From assembly GCA_964400285.1 (NCBI GenBank), contig CAYNTK010000004.1:124001-188000 (forward strand): 64,000 nucleotides of DNA, given 5' to 3'. The position numbers and the translations under genes were made by a program. Origin of the DNA: FEN-1279 sp964400285. Its GTDB lineage: Bacteria; Bacteroidota; Ignavibacteria; Tepidaquicellales; Tepidaquicellaceae. Within the stretch, counting starts at the first letter, position 1. Every line of letters starts with the position of its first letter. Shown here piece after piece: positions 32,567 to 41,042 of this stretch. Below the pieces are notes generated by a model. That model was not told the DNA's origin. It saw only the letters and a list, made by a program, of their open reading frames with translations, and searched no databases.

Positions 32567-33265
32567 TTACTTTTCCACCATTGTTACTTTTGTCATCTTA
32601 ACTTCGGTAACAGGTCTGTCTCCTGCTCCGGTTTTTACTTTTCCGATTTTTTCAACAATATCCATTCCCGAAATTATTTCTCCAAACACAGCGTGCTTAC
32701 CGTCTAAATGAGGTTGTGGTGCAAGTGTGATAAAAAACTGCGACGTTCCTGTGTTTGGACCCGCGTTTGCCATAGAAAGTATACCTTTCTTATCATGCTT
32801 TAATCCCGGTCCAAATTCGTCTTTTATTGTAACTCCTGAACCACCTCTACCTGTTCCCGTCGGGTCTCCACCTTGTATCATAAATCCGTCTATTACTCTA
32901 TGAAAAATTATTCCGTTATAAAATCCTTTGTTCACGAGGTCAATAAAATTCTTCGTTGTAATAGGTGCTTTATCCGTATATAACTTTGCTTTGAATGTTC
33001 CCATAGTCGTTTCAAACTTGACAATATTTAAGTTTGCTTTCTCATCTTTCTTTTCGTCTGTTTTTGTTTCTGTTGCATCTGTCCCGTCTTCTTTGATTTT
33101 TTGTGTTGTGTCTTTTTTCTGCTCGGTTTGTGGTGGTGTTTGCTGCTTTACTGTATCCACTTTCTTATCTTCCGTCTTTGGTTTCTCTTCATCTTTTCCA
33201 CATCCGGAAATTAAAATTGCAAAAGCAAAAAATGTAATTAAAAAAAGTTTAAATAGTTTCAACAT
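32567..33265 (-). CDS. cyclophilin-type peptidyl-prolyl isomerase, lipoprotein
   Basis: A 232-residue lipoprotein (signal then 'LISGC', lipid Cys at about residue 22). It has a ~50-residue linker rich in Lys, Asp, Thr and Gln, then a cyclophilin domain from about residue 78. Domain motifs are 'GTFKAKLYTDKAP', 'GIIFHRVIDGFMIQGGDPTGTGRGG', 'SQFFITLAPQPHLDGKHAVFGE' (each in part). The FHR and QxGD catalytic-site residues are present. It helps fold exported proteins in the periplasm. A shorter cyclophilin is encoded directly upstream, 89 bp away, making a tandem pair. Confidence 0.92.
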   Translation of the reverse strand: MLKLFKLFLITFFAFAILISGCGKDEEKPKTEDKKVDTVKQQTPPQTEQKKDTTQKIKEDGTDATETKTDEKKDEKANLNIVKFETTMGTFKAKLYTDKAPITTKNFIDLVNKGFYNGIIFHRVIDGFMIQGGDPTGTGRGGSGVTIKDEFGPGLKHDKKGILSMANAGPNTGTSQFFITLAPQPHLDGKHAVFGEIISGMDIVEKIGKVKTGAGDRPVTEVKMTKVTMVEK

Positions 33266-33354
33266 TTTTTTTCTCCTTATTAGTTTTAATTATATATATT
33301 GAAAAATTTAGTTTTATTAATCAAATGTGATAATAAAATCATAGTATTCAATAA

Positions 33355-33903
33355 TCATTCTTCCAATGTTACTTTCAGCATCTTCACTTCTTCTATAGGC
33401 CTGTCGTTCCTGTCTGTTTGCACATTTCCCATTTTTGTAATTACATCTAAACCTTCTATAACTTCTCCAAATACTGTATATTTACCATCGAGAAAATCCA
33501 GCGGAGCCAGTGTAATATAAAACTGCGAATCCTGTGAATTCGGTCTTCCTGAATTTGCCATAGCAACCATACCTTTTTTACTGTGCTTCAGGTTATTGTT
33601 GAATTCATCGGGTATACTTTTTCCCGAACCACCTGTTCCAGTACCTGTCGGGTCTCCTCCCTGTATTACAAAATCTTTTATAATTCTGTGAAATATTATA
33701 CCGTCATAAAATCCTTTCCCGACAAGCTCTTTAATGTGTGCAACCGTTTTTGGAGCTTCTTCCGGATATAACTTAATTTTAAACGTTCCATGATTGGTTT
33801 CAATCTTCATAATGTTTTTGTTTGTTTTATTGTTTTTGGAAGAACTGCAATTTAAAAATGTTGTAGCAATTATGATAATAAACAGGAATTTTATAATTTT
33901 CAT
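33355..33903 (-). CDS. cyclophilin-type peptidyl-prolyl isomerase, lipoprotein
   Basis: A 182-residue lipoprotein with signal and 'FLNCSSS' lipobox. It has a very short linker, then a full cyclophilin domain: 'GTFKIKLYPEEAPKT', 'GIIFHRIIKDFVIQGGDP', 'DSQFYITLAPLDFLDGKYTVFGE' (in part). It is a clear paralogue of the downstream 232-residue protein without the charged linker. Both would work in the periplasm or at the inner face of the outer membrane. It lies 7 bp downstream of pheS, so it may be read with the thrS-pheS cluster. Confidence 0.92.
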   Translation of the reverse strand: MKIIKFLFIIIIATTFLNCSSSKNNKTNKNIMKIETNHGTFKIKLYPEEAPKTVAHIKELVGKGFYDGIIFHRIIKDFVIQGGDPTGTGTGGSGKSIPDEFNNNLKHSKKGMVAMANSGRPNSQDSQFYITLAPLDFLDGKYTVFGEVIEGLDVITKMGNVQTDRNDRPIEEVKMLKVTLEE

Positions 33904-33910
33904 TTATTTT

Positions 33911-34936
33911 TTAAAATTGTTTTAAAAATCTCACATCATTTTCATAAAACATTCTGATGTCAGGTATTCCGTGTCTTATCATTAGTGTTCTTTCCATTCC
34001 CATTCCGAATGCATATCCCGAATATATTTCCGGGTCATAGTTTACGAATTTAAAAACGTTCGGGTCAACCATTCCGCATCCGAGAATCTCAAGCCAACCT
34101 GTATATTTGCAAATCCTGCATCCCTTGCTTTTGCATAAAAAACATTCCACGTCCATTTCCGCAGATGGCTCGGTGAACGGAAAGAAACTCGGTCTTAATC
34201 TTATTTTTATATCTTTACCGAAAAATTCTTTTGCAAAGTAATCCAGCGTTCCTTTTAATTCTGCAAACGTAACATTTTTATCCACGTATAATCCTTCTAC
34301 TTGGTGAAACATTGAAAGCGAGCGTGAACTAATTGCTTCATTCCTGTAACTTTTTCCCGGTACAATTACTCGTATGGGAGGTTTTTGATTTTCCATAATT
34401 CGTATTTGCCCGGGGGAAGTGTGTGTCCTTAATAAATACCTGTTCTCCTTATTTTCACTCGGTAAATAAAAAGTATCCTGCATATCACGTGATGGATGAT
34501 AGTCTGGTGTATTCAATGCATCGAAGTTGTGATATTCATCTTCGATTTCTGGACCTTCATAAACCTTAAATCCTATTCTTTCGAAAATTCTTGTTATATC
34601 TTCCAATGCCTGTGTTAATAAATGCTTTGAGCCGATATTATATGTTTTTCCCGGTAGTGTGGAATCATCTACTTTACTCGCATTAGTCGAGCTGCCTGCA
34701 ACCGATTTGCTTTTTACTTCAAATATTTCGAGTGCAAAATTTTTCAATTCGTTTAACGCTTTACCGTAGCTTCCTTTTATTGTCTTATCTACTGTCTTAA
34801 GATTTTCGAATAAGTCATTCAATAATCCTTTTCGGCTTAAGTAATAAAGGCGAAATTCTTCAAGCGCTTCCGGACTTGTAATTTGCGAAGCTTTTTCTTC
34901 GATTTCTTTCTTAAATTTTTCTATATTTTCAAGCAT
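33911..34936 (-). CDS. pheS: phenylalanyl-tRNA synthetase alpha subunit
   Basis: A 341-residue class II synthetase subunit. It has an N-terminal coiled coil (residues ~1-85, 'SRKGLLNDLF'), then the catalytic core with 'HPSRDMQDTFYL', motif 2 'SLSMFHQVEGLYVD', 'LRPSFFPFTEPSAEMDV', and motif 3 'AFGMGMERTLMIRHGIPDIR' (in part). A Cys-rich loop 'CFLCKSKGCRICKYTGW' is a common insert in this family. It forms the alpha2beta2 enzyme with PheT. No pheT follows in this window: the next genes are cyclophilins, so pheT must be elsewhere. Confidence 0.96.
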   Translation of the reverse strand: MLENIEKFKKEIEEKASQITSPEALEEFRLYYLSRKGLLNDLFENLKTVDKTIKGSYGKALNELKNFALEIFEVKSKSVAGSSTNASKVDDSTLPGKTYNIGSKHLLTQALEDITRIFERIGFKVYEGPEIEDEYHNFDALNTPDYHPSRDMQDTFYLPSENKENRYLLRTHTSPGQIRIMENQKPPIRVIVPGKSYRNEAISSRSLSMFHQVEGLYVDKNVTFAELKGTLDYFAKEFFGKDIKIRLRPSFFPFTEPSAEMDVECFLCKSKGCRICKYTGWLEILGCGMVDPNVFKFVNYDPEIYSGYAFGMGMERTLMIRHGIPDIRMFYENDVRFLKQF

Positions 34937-35028
34937 AAATTGTCTCGTTTTTTCACTGTTAAACTATCTATGTGTTATTTAGTAAAAACTTAATTATAGT
35001 AAAGACAATTAAATATTAAAACGCAAAA

Positions 35029-35056
35029 AAAAAGCGGACTTTTTAATCCGCTTTTT
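35029..35056. terminator. hairpin terminator between rplT and pheS
   Basis: AAAAAGCGGA (35029-35038) pairs with TCCGCTTTTT (35047-35056). On the minus strand it follows rplT by about 20 nt and ends in a T run, so it should end or attenuate transcription before pheS. Confidence 0.78.
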
Positions 35057-35076
35057 GATAAAATATTTGATTTATT

Positions 35077-35424
35077 TTAGCTCATAGCGGCTTTAACGAT
35101 TTCGTTAAATGCATTGATATCGTTGTATGCTAATTCAGCTAAGACTTTTCTGTTAATGTTAATATTCTTTTCGTGCAGTTTACCCATCAGTTTCGAATAG
35201 GTTGTGTTATTTAATCTTGCGGCTGCATTTATACGCGCAATCCACAGGCTTCTATAAACACGTTTTTTCAGTTTCCTGTCACGATAAGAATGAACTAATG
35301 CTTTCTCGACAGCGTTTTTTGCAATTGTGTAAACTTTACTCCTTGCACCATAGTATCCTTTTGCTTGTGCAAGTACTCGTTTTCTTCTTCTGTGCGAAGC
35401 GACTTTGTTTTTAGCTCTTGGCAT
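35077..35424 (-). CDS. rplT: 50S ribosomal protein L20
   Basis: A 115-residue basic protein with the L20 pattern: 'HRRRKRVLAQAKGYYGARSK', 'RDRKLKKRVYRSLWIARINAA', 'YSKLMGKLHEKNININRKVLAELA' (each in part). It binds 23S rRNA early in 50S assembly and in many bacteria represses the infC-rpmI-rplT operon. It follows rpmI by about 97 bp on the minus strand. Length and start are standard, with a TAAGGAGTAATAA ribosome-binding region. Confidence 0.97.
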   Translation of the reverse strand: MPRAKNKVASHRRRKRVLAQAKGYYGARSKVYTIAKNAVEKALVHSYRDRKLKKRVYRSLWIARINAAARLNNTTYSKLMGKLHEKNININRKVLAELAYNDINAFNEIVKAAMS

Positions 35425-35497
35425 TTATTACTCCTTAAATAAATTTTTAAAATTAAGGTATGGATAAATCCATTTTATTACCTCTTCTTATTAAAAG

Positions 35498-35519
35498 TGT
35501 TCCTCTCACTGCGGGAACA
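35498..35519. other. intercistronic hairpin rpmI-rplT
   Basis: TGTTCC (35498-35503) and GGAACA (35514-35519) form a short hairpin directly after the rpmI stop. It may be an mRNA-processing or L20-related structure. No family match is claimed. Confidence 0.35.
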
Positions 35520-35520
35520 T

Positions 35521-35718
35521 TTATTCCGCAAGAAGCATTCTTTTTACTCTCTTGGAATCACCGTCCGATACGGTCGTTGCAGTTCTTAAATTTCTTTTAC
35601 GCTTGGGCGTCTTTTTCGTCAGAATGTGACTTTTGTACGCTTTTTCTCTTTTGATTTTACCCGTAGCAGTTACTTTAAATCTCTTTTTCGCTGCACGGTT
35701 CGATTTCATCTTTGGCAT
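35521..35718 (-). CDS. rpmI: 50S ribosomal protein L35
   Basis: A 65-residue, very basic protein: 'MPKMKSNRAAKKRFKVTATG' at the start, a 'LTKKTPKRKRNLR' core, and 'RVKRMLLAE' at the C-terminus, matching L35. It lies between infC and rplT in the conserved order, 23 bp after infC. It is a structural protein of the large subunit. Confidence 0.97.
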   Translation of the reverse strand: MPKMKSNRAAKKRFKVTATGKIKREKAYKSHILTKKTPKRKRNLRTATTVSDGDSKRVKRMLLAE

Positions 35719-35741
35719 TTAGAAATTATATCCTTTCTAAT

Positions 35742-36356
35742 TTATTTTTGTTCTGTTTTATTTTCAACCGCTTCTTTCTCTTCTGCGGTTTTTATTTTAT
35801 TCTCTTTCTCTAATTTTGCTTTATAAATTTGTATTTTATTTTTGTCTGGTATTAAATATGATGTTAACATCTTTCCTTCAAGTTTTGGTGGCGATTCAAT
35901 CTTTCCAACTTCAAGTAATTTCTCTAAAATCTCATCCATTAATTTTTTACCAAATTCCGGATGCGTTATCATCCTTCCCTTATAAATTACTGTAGCTTTT
36001 ACTTTGTGTCCTTCCATTAAAAATTGTTTTAAATGTCTTGTCTTAAACTCTATATCGTGTGTATCGGTATTAGCGTTAAATCTAATTTCCTTTACTGTCA
36101 TAACCGACTGATTTTTTTTCTGCAGTTTTTCTTTCTTTTGTCGCTCATAGTTGAATTTTCCGTAATCGATTATTTTGCAGACTGGAGGTTTTGCGTTTGG
36201 AGAAATTTCTACAAGGTCATAACCTCTTGAGGAAGCAAGTCGGAGTGCTTCTGCCGGTGTCATTATTCCAAGTGAACCGCCGTTTTCATCTATAACCCTG
36301 ATTTGGTAAGCCGTTATATCTTGGTTTACCCGTTCTCTGTATTTTTTGTCTTTAAT
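35742..36356 (-). CDS. infC: translation initiation factor IF-3, AUU start
   Basis: A 204-residue IF-3. An internal ATG at 36263 would delete part of the N-terminal domain, since the in-frame upstream sequence clearly encodes it ('RERVNQDITAYQIRVIDENG'). The only suitable start is ATT at 36354-36356, with AAAGGG (36364-36369) 7 nt before it. The opening Ile/Met-Lys codons (ATT AAA) match the AUU start of E. coli infC, through which IF-3 represses its own translation. Later motifs are 'DLVEISPNAKPPVCKIIDYGKF' (in part) and 'EIRFNANTDTHDIEFKTRHL' (in part). The C-terminal tail is Glu/Lys-rich. Confidence 0.93.
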   Translation of the reverse strand: MKDKKYRERVNQDITAYQIRVIDENGGSLGIMTPAEALRLASSRGYDLVEISPNAKPPVCKIIDYGKFNYERQKKEKLQKKNQSVMTVKEIRFNANTDTHDIEFKTRHLKQFLMEGHKVKATVIYKGRMITHPEFGKKLMDEILEKLLEVGKIESPPKLEGKMLTSYLIPDKNKIQIYKAKLEKENKIKTAEEKEAVENKTEQK

Positions 36357-36387
36357 TAAATATCCCTTTCTTTAATTATAAAAAAAA

Positions 36388-38313
36388 TTATTTAATAGAT
36401 TTCTGTAAAACCTCTAATTTAAGCTTTTCAATAAAATCTTTCAATTCAAATTTTCCTATATCTCCAATTTTCTGCTGCCTTACAGATATGTTATTGTTTT
36501 CTTTCTCTTTATCACCTAATACTATCATATAAGGAATCTTTTTATTCTCAGCTTCCCTTATTTTATATCCTATTTTTTCGTTTCTAATATCTAAAAATAC
36601 TCTAATTCCTTCATTAAAAAGAGTTTTCTGAATAGATTCTGCATATTCTTTCTGAGCTTCGGTTATTGTTAAAATTGCTACCTGAATAGGTGCAATCCAA
36701 AGTGGAAATCTCCCCGCATAGTGCTCGGTCAGGATTCCAACGAATCTCTCGAAACTTCCGTAAATTGCCCTGTGAATCATCACCGGTCGATGCTTATTTC
36801 CATCGCTTCCTTCATAAGTTAAATCGAATTTTTCAGGTAACTGATAATCGAGCTGAACGGTTGCAAGTTGCCATGTCCTGTTTAGAGCATCTTTTATATG
36901 AACATCAATTTTCGGTCCGTAAAATGCACCGTCTTTTTCGTTAACTACGTATTCAAGTTTGTTGGCTTCAAGTGCTTTTACTAAAGATTTTTCTGCTTCA
37001 TCCCAATCCTCTATTTTTCCCATAAATTCATCAGGTCTTGTGGAAAAATAATAATTCGGTGTAAAACCAAATGCTGAATAGGTTTCGGTCATCAGTTGTA
37101 AAACCCCTGTAACTTCTTCAAGTATCTGGTCTGGTCTGCAAAATATATGTGCATCGTCCATTGTAAATTGTCTTACCCTAAACATTCCACCAAGTGCACC
37201 GCGAACCTCATTTCTATGCATTCTTCCGAGCTCGCTTAATCTTATTGGCAAATCTTTATAACTTCTTAATTTGGAAGAATAAACAATTGTCGCTTCCGGA
37301 CAATTCATTGGTTTAATATACATAGTTTCATCATCACTAATAATCTTAAACATATTTTCTGCATAGTGAGTAGTATGTCCAGAAGTTTTAAAAAGAGGTT
37401 CTCGAACTATTATTGGTGTACTGATTTCATCATACTTATATTTATCGTGTAACTTTCGCGAAAAAGATTCAATCTCTCTATAAATAATCATTCCATTCGG
37501 TAACCAAAAAGGTGCACCCGGACTAACTTCGTGGAAAAAGAATAAATCCAGTTCTCTGCCCAATTTTCTGTGGTCACGTTTCTTCGCTTCTTCCAAATCC
37601 TTTAAATACTGGTCGAGCTCTTTCTGTGTCGGAAAGGTAATTCCATATATCCTCTGAAGCATCTGTCGTTTTTCATCGCCTCGCCAGTACGAACCCGATA
37701 CCGACATCAGTTTTACTGCTTTTACTTTTGCAGTAGTTGGTAGATGCGGACCTCTACATAAATCCGTGAAATTTCCCTGATGATAAAGCGATACAACCTC
37801 TTCTTCACCGGCTATTGTTTCTAGAATCTCTACTTTATATGGGTCAATTCTTTTTGTTTTAAAATATTCGATTGCTTCGAGTCTCGGCATTTCTTCTCTC
37901 ACAGGTTTTAAATCTCGCTTTGCAATTTCGAGAATTCTTTCTTCAATCTTTTTTAAATCTTCTTCGGTAAATTTTGTGCTTGAATCCACATCATAATAAA
38001 ATCCGCTTTCTATTGCCGGACCCACTCCGAATTTTGCTCCGGGATATAGCTCCTCGATTGCCTGTGCCATCATATGAGATGATGTATGCCAATAGCATTC
38101 CTTCCCTTCGGGTGAATCGAATTTGAAAAACATAATCTTTCCGTCTTCATTAACTGGAGCGGAAAGGTCAATTGCTTTTCCATTTATTTTACATACTAAT
38201 ACACTTTCTGCAAATTTATTGCTAATTGATTTAGCAATGTCTATTGCAGTCGTGCCTTTATCGTATTCCTTCTCGCTTCCGTCAGGAAAAGTTATTTTAA
38301 TTTTTTCAGCCAT
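36388..38313 (-). CDS. thrS: threonyl-tRNA synthetase
   Basis: A 641-residue complete enzyme. It has an N-terminal TGS domain (1-60), an editing domain with 'HTSSHMMAQAIEELYPGAKFG' (in part) and 'YWRGDEKRQMLQRIYG', and a class II core with 'MNCPEATIVY', 'RNEVRGALGGMFRVRQFTMDD' (in part) and 'HRPVMIHRAIYGSFERFVGIL' (in part). The C-terminal anticodon-binding domain starts near residue 540. It charges tRNA-Thr and edits serine mischarging. It leads the thrS-infC-rpmI-rplT-pheS cluster, ending 31 bp before the infC start. No leader control element was recognised. Confidence 0.98.
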   Translation of the reverse strand: MAEKIKITFPDGSEKEYDKGTTAIDIAKSISNKFAESVLVCKINGKAIDLSAPVNEDGKIMFFKFDSPEGKECYWHTSSHMMAQAIEELYPGAKFGVGPAIESGFYYDVDSSTKFTEEDLKKIEERILEIAKRDLKPVREEMPRLEAIEYFKTKRIDPYKVEILETIAGEEEVVSLYHQGNFTDLCRGPHLPTTAKVKAVKLMSVSGSYWRGDEKRQMLQRIYGITFPTQKELDQYLKDLEEAKKRDHRKLGRELDLFFFHEVSPGAPFWLPNGMIIYREIESFSRKLHDKYKYDEISTPIIVREPLFKTSGHTTHYAENMFKIISDDETMYIKPMNCPEATIVYSSKLRSYKDLPIRLSELGRMHRNEVRGALGGMFRVRQFTMDDAHIFCRPDQILEEVTGVLQLMTETYSAFGFTPNYYFSTRPDEFMGKIEDWDEAEKSLVKALEANKLEYVVNEKDGAFYGPKIDVHIKDALNRTWQLATVQLDYQLPEKFDLTYEGSDGNKHRPVMIHRAIYGSFERFVGILTEHYAGRFPLWIAPIQVAILTITEAQKEYAESIQKTLFNEGIRVFLDIRNEKIGYKIREAENKKIPYMIVLGDKEKENNNISVRQQKIGDIGKFELKDFIEKLKLEVLQKSIK

Positions 38314-38340
38314 TTTAGTCTTTTTTTAAAACAATTTTTT

Positions 38341-38520
38341 CTTAGTGTTTCTCTGAGATATCTTTGTGTTTCTCTGTGAAATAATACTTTTTTATCACAG
38401 AGTGACACAGAATCTGCCACGGCGGACACAGAGGTTCACCGAGTTTTTTAAGCTTTCCTTTACGTCCTTTGCGAAAAACTTAACATCCTTTGCGTTTAAA
38501 TTTTAAGGCAAAAGAATCGC
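38341..38520. repeat. intergenic repeat cluster upstream of thrS
   Basis: Contains repeated units TTTCTCTGAGATATCTTTGTG and TTTCTCTGTG, then the inverted form CACAGAGTGACACAGA and GGACACAGAGG. Two CCTTTGCG units lie at about 38468-38490. It looks like a non-coding dispersed repeat element rather than a regulatory leader. Confidence 0.55.
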
Positions 38521-38535
38521 AAATCATAAAAAAAG

Positions 38536-38609
38536 TGGGCGGTAATGGACTCGAACCAATGGCCTCCACGATGTCAACGTGGCGCTCTAACCAGCTGAGC
38601 TAACCGCCC
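38536..38609 (-). tRNA. tRNA-Val (GAC anticodon)
   Basis: A 74-nt cloverleaf on the minus strand. The acceptor stem GGGCGGT/ACCGCCC with discriminator A encodes no CCA. The D arm contains AGCTCAGCTGGTTAGAGC, the anticodon stem CCACG/CGTGG encloses loop TTGACAT (anticodon GAC), and the T arm has GGTTCGAGTCC. It is the only tRNA gene in the window. Confidence 0.97.
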
Positions 38610-38770
38610 TCTGTTGGGAATAATAAAAATAGGCAAATATCCTCTTTTTTTCAATAGAAAAGGGGTATAGAATATGACACTATTAATTTTTGCTTAACTT
38701 GTCGGGAGTTCTTGGATATAGGATATTGAAGAGACTACTCGGTACAAGGAAATAAATAATATTTAAAAAG

Positions 38771-38925
38771 AAACCCCAATGGGGTTTAAATTTTTGTGAA
38801 TTTTTTTCTATTAACAGGAAACCTCATATGAGTTTAAAAATTTATGTATAAAATATTATTAATTTCGTAAGGGTTACCTGTTAATAATAATTTTAATGTC
38901 TGAATTTCCAACCCCAGCGGGGTTG
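38771..38925. repeat. three palindromic units between tRNA-Val and the POT gene
   Basis: AAACCCC-AAT-GGGGTTT (38771-38787), a longer inverted repeat with arms TATTAACAGG (38809-38818) and CCTGTTAATA (38877-38886) extended by AAACC/GGTTA, and CAACCCC-AGC-GGGGTTG (38909-38925). The first and last are nearly the same hairpin flanking the second, which suggests a small mobile or REP-type element. Confidence 0.65.
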
Positions 38926-39018
38926 CCCACTCTGAAACTATGTTACCGATTTTACCAACAATTAAAAATAGTTTAACCTGCTTTTATTACTCATTACTAA
39001 TTATTCATTACTCATTAT

Positions 39019-40308
39019 TTACACCTTCTTCGGCGCCAAATATCTATTATATAATAGCAAACCTATTATAGTAGCCACACCTATTCCGCTGAATATCAGC
39101 CATAGCGTCGATGGTGCTTTCAGTTTATCCACGAAATGAACATATAAATTCGCTCCAAGTATCCCGCCTATTCCGCTTCCTATTACTCCATATAAAAATG
39201 AATACCCCAGATATAAAGCTTTTTTATCTTCGGGTGCAATCAATCCAACATAAGAAATAAATTTCGGATGTGCCGTCATCTCTCCAATCGAAAAAATTAT
39301 TATCCCTGCCATAAAAACCCACGCATAAGTTGAGAATGCGAGAATTGCCATACCTATTGTTCCCATTGAAATTCCCGCTATCATAGTCGGCAATGCTTTT
39401 GTATGTTTTACTATGTTGGAAACTATAAGCTGAAGAGCTATAATAGTAAATGCATTAATTACTGTTACATGCTCGGCATCGAATTTCCAGTTAGGATTAT
39501 TTATGAAAAGTCCAAGGAATGAATTTACAAAATTATTAACGGGTGTCATATCCATATAATCTTTTAAATACCATAGCACAGTATCGAACATCTGGAAATA
39601 CAAAATCCAGAATCCCGAATAAATCACAATCATCAAAATAAATCTGAAATCTTTTAATACAAGTATTATTCCCTTTAACGCTTCCAAAACGGATTTTGTC
39701 GATTCAGGTTTTTTCGGCTCTCTGTATGCAAATAAATTTAAAAATATCAGCCATCCCGTTCCAACCGCCGCCATCACGAATATCAATGACCACGAAATGC
39801 TTTTCAGCATTGGCACAAGTATCAGCGGGAATATGAAAGCACCCAGATTTATCGTCCAGTAAAAAATTCCAAATCCCAAAGTTGAATTGTTTTCATCCGT
39901 GCTACGAGCAATTGTTCCGGAAATTATTGGTTTAAAAAATCCCGCTCCAAGTGTCATAAATATTAAACTCAAAAACACAAGTGCGTAAGCTGTTGCCATA
40001 CTCGTCAGAAAATAACCAATACTCATTACTACGAATGCAAACATTAAAGTTCTTTTATAACCAAACCTATCTGCAATCGCACCCGATAAAATCGGCAGTA
40101 AATAAAGCAAAGGTCTTGTTACGCTGTTTATCACTCCAACCGATTCTTTAGAAAATCCAAGACCTCCCTCCGCAACGTTTAATACAAGGTAAACCGAAAG
40201 CACAGACATTACTCCGTAATAAGAACCCCTTTCGAAGAATTCCATTATTATTACGACCCAAAAATTTCTCGGAAAGGATTTTATCCCCGAAGATTTTTTT
40301 TCGTCCAT
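39019..40308 (-). CDS. MFS transporter, POT/PTR oligopeptide family-like
   Basis: A 429-residue inner-membrane protein with twelve predicted spans. The first span region 'EFFERGSYYGVMSVLSVYL' resembles the ExxER(F/Y)xYY motif of proton-dependent oligopeptide transporters. 'GFGIFYWTINLGAF' matches the PTR2 FYxxINxG signature, and 'GAIADRFGYKRTLMFAF' is the MFS loop. The E-x2-ER proton-coupling residues are present in modified form (EFFER). Substrate is probably di- or tripeptides. A small hypothetical gene lies 16 bp upstream on the same strand. Confidence 0.85.
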   Translation of the reverse strand: MDEKKSSGIKSFPRNFWVVIIMEFFERGSYYGVMSVLSVYLVLNVAEGGLGFSKESVGVINSVTRPLLYLLPILSGAIADRFGYKRTLMFAFVVMSIGYFLTSMATAYALVFLSLIFMTLGAGFFKPIISGTIARSTDENNSTLGFGIFYWTINLGAFIFPLILVPMLKSISWSLIFVMAAVGTGWLIFLNLFAYREPKKPESTKSVLEALKGIILVLKDFRFILMIVIYSGFWILYFQMFDTVLWYLKDYMDMTPVNNFVNSFLGLFINNPNWKFDAEHVTVINAFTIIALQLIVSNIVKHTKALPTMIAGISMGTIGMAILAFSTYAWVFMAGIIIFSIGEMTAHPKFISYVGLIAPEDKKALYLGYSFLYGVIGSGIGGILGANLYVHFVDKLKAPSTLWLIFSGIGVATIIGLLLYNRYLAPKKV

Positions 40309-40324
40309 CGATTATTGTTTGAAT

Positions 40325-40786
40325 TTATTTTTTAAATGTTACACTGATACCGGGAGTAAGACCTAAGGAAACATCTACACCACCAAGTTTGTAATTCCCG
40401 ACTTTTATACCGTCAACAAAATCGCTTGCTTTGAAAAGGCAGGCAAGAAGAATTCTAATAATTCTCTTCTCTTTTACTTCTTCCATTATTTTTTCTCGCT
40501 CTTCATCATCAATTTTTTTCAAGAAACCAAAAGATACTTTAATCACAGGTGCTATTGCAATAGAAACACCCAGTCCGCTAAGTTCAAATCCCGCTCTGTT
40601 AATTAAATCTGTTGAATCCGTAATGTAATTAAGCATTTCCTGTATTTTACTTGTTCCGGTTTCCTTAAATTCTTCCTTTATTTCCTCTTCTTCCGAACTG
40701 AAAATGTTATCTTTCAAATCTGAAATCTTGCTTTTTAATCCGTCCGCCGCTTCAAGGGCTTTTTCTTTTAATTTATCGAGTGCCAT
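40325..40786 (-). CDS. hypothetical protein (153 aa)
   Basis: A 153-residue soluble protein without signal or membrane span. The N-terminus is helical and charged ('KLKEKALEAADGLKSKISDLKDN', in part), followed by an acidic patch 'SSEEEEIKEEF'. The C-terminal half holds two matching Gly/Ser-rich strands, 'GLGVSIAIAPVIKVSFGF' and 'LGGVDVSLGLTPGISVTFKK' (in part), which look like an internal duplication. No family is recognised. It precedes the POT-transporter gene by 16 bp, so the two may be co-expressed. Confidence 0.7.
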   Translation of the reverse strand: MALDKLKEKALEAADGLKSKISDLKDNIFSSEEEEIKEEFKETGTSKIQEMLNYITDSTDLINRAGFELSGLGVSIAIAPVIKVSFGFLKKIDDEEREKIMEEVKEKRIIRILLACLFKASDFVDGIKVGNYKLGGVDVSLGLTPGISVTFKK

Positions 40787-41042
40787 ATTTATTATGTTTT
40801 TGTTTTTTCAAGATAGTATAATTTTAATAATCTTAAAATATAAAAGTAAGCGTGCTTTTGCTCTTTGCCCTCTGGGACAGAAATTCTGTTTTGCGTTTAC
40901 ACTCTAAATAAATATATTTATTTTTAAGAACTTAAGATGATGTTTTTTTGTTGAATATTGCGGATAGATATATTTAATAATATTGTAAAATTTAATAAAA
41001 TTTGGTTTTTGTGATAAAATCAATACTAAAACAGGAGAACAA

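Noticed and set aside
35742..36263. infC starting at ATG 36263
   Set aside because: It would remove conserved N-terminal-domain sequence that is plainly encoded upstream in frame.
38341..38520. Leader regulatory RNA (T-box) for thrS
   Set aside because: No T-box or specifier structure is seen, and the sequence is made of CACAGAG/CTCTGTG-type repeats.
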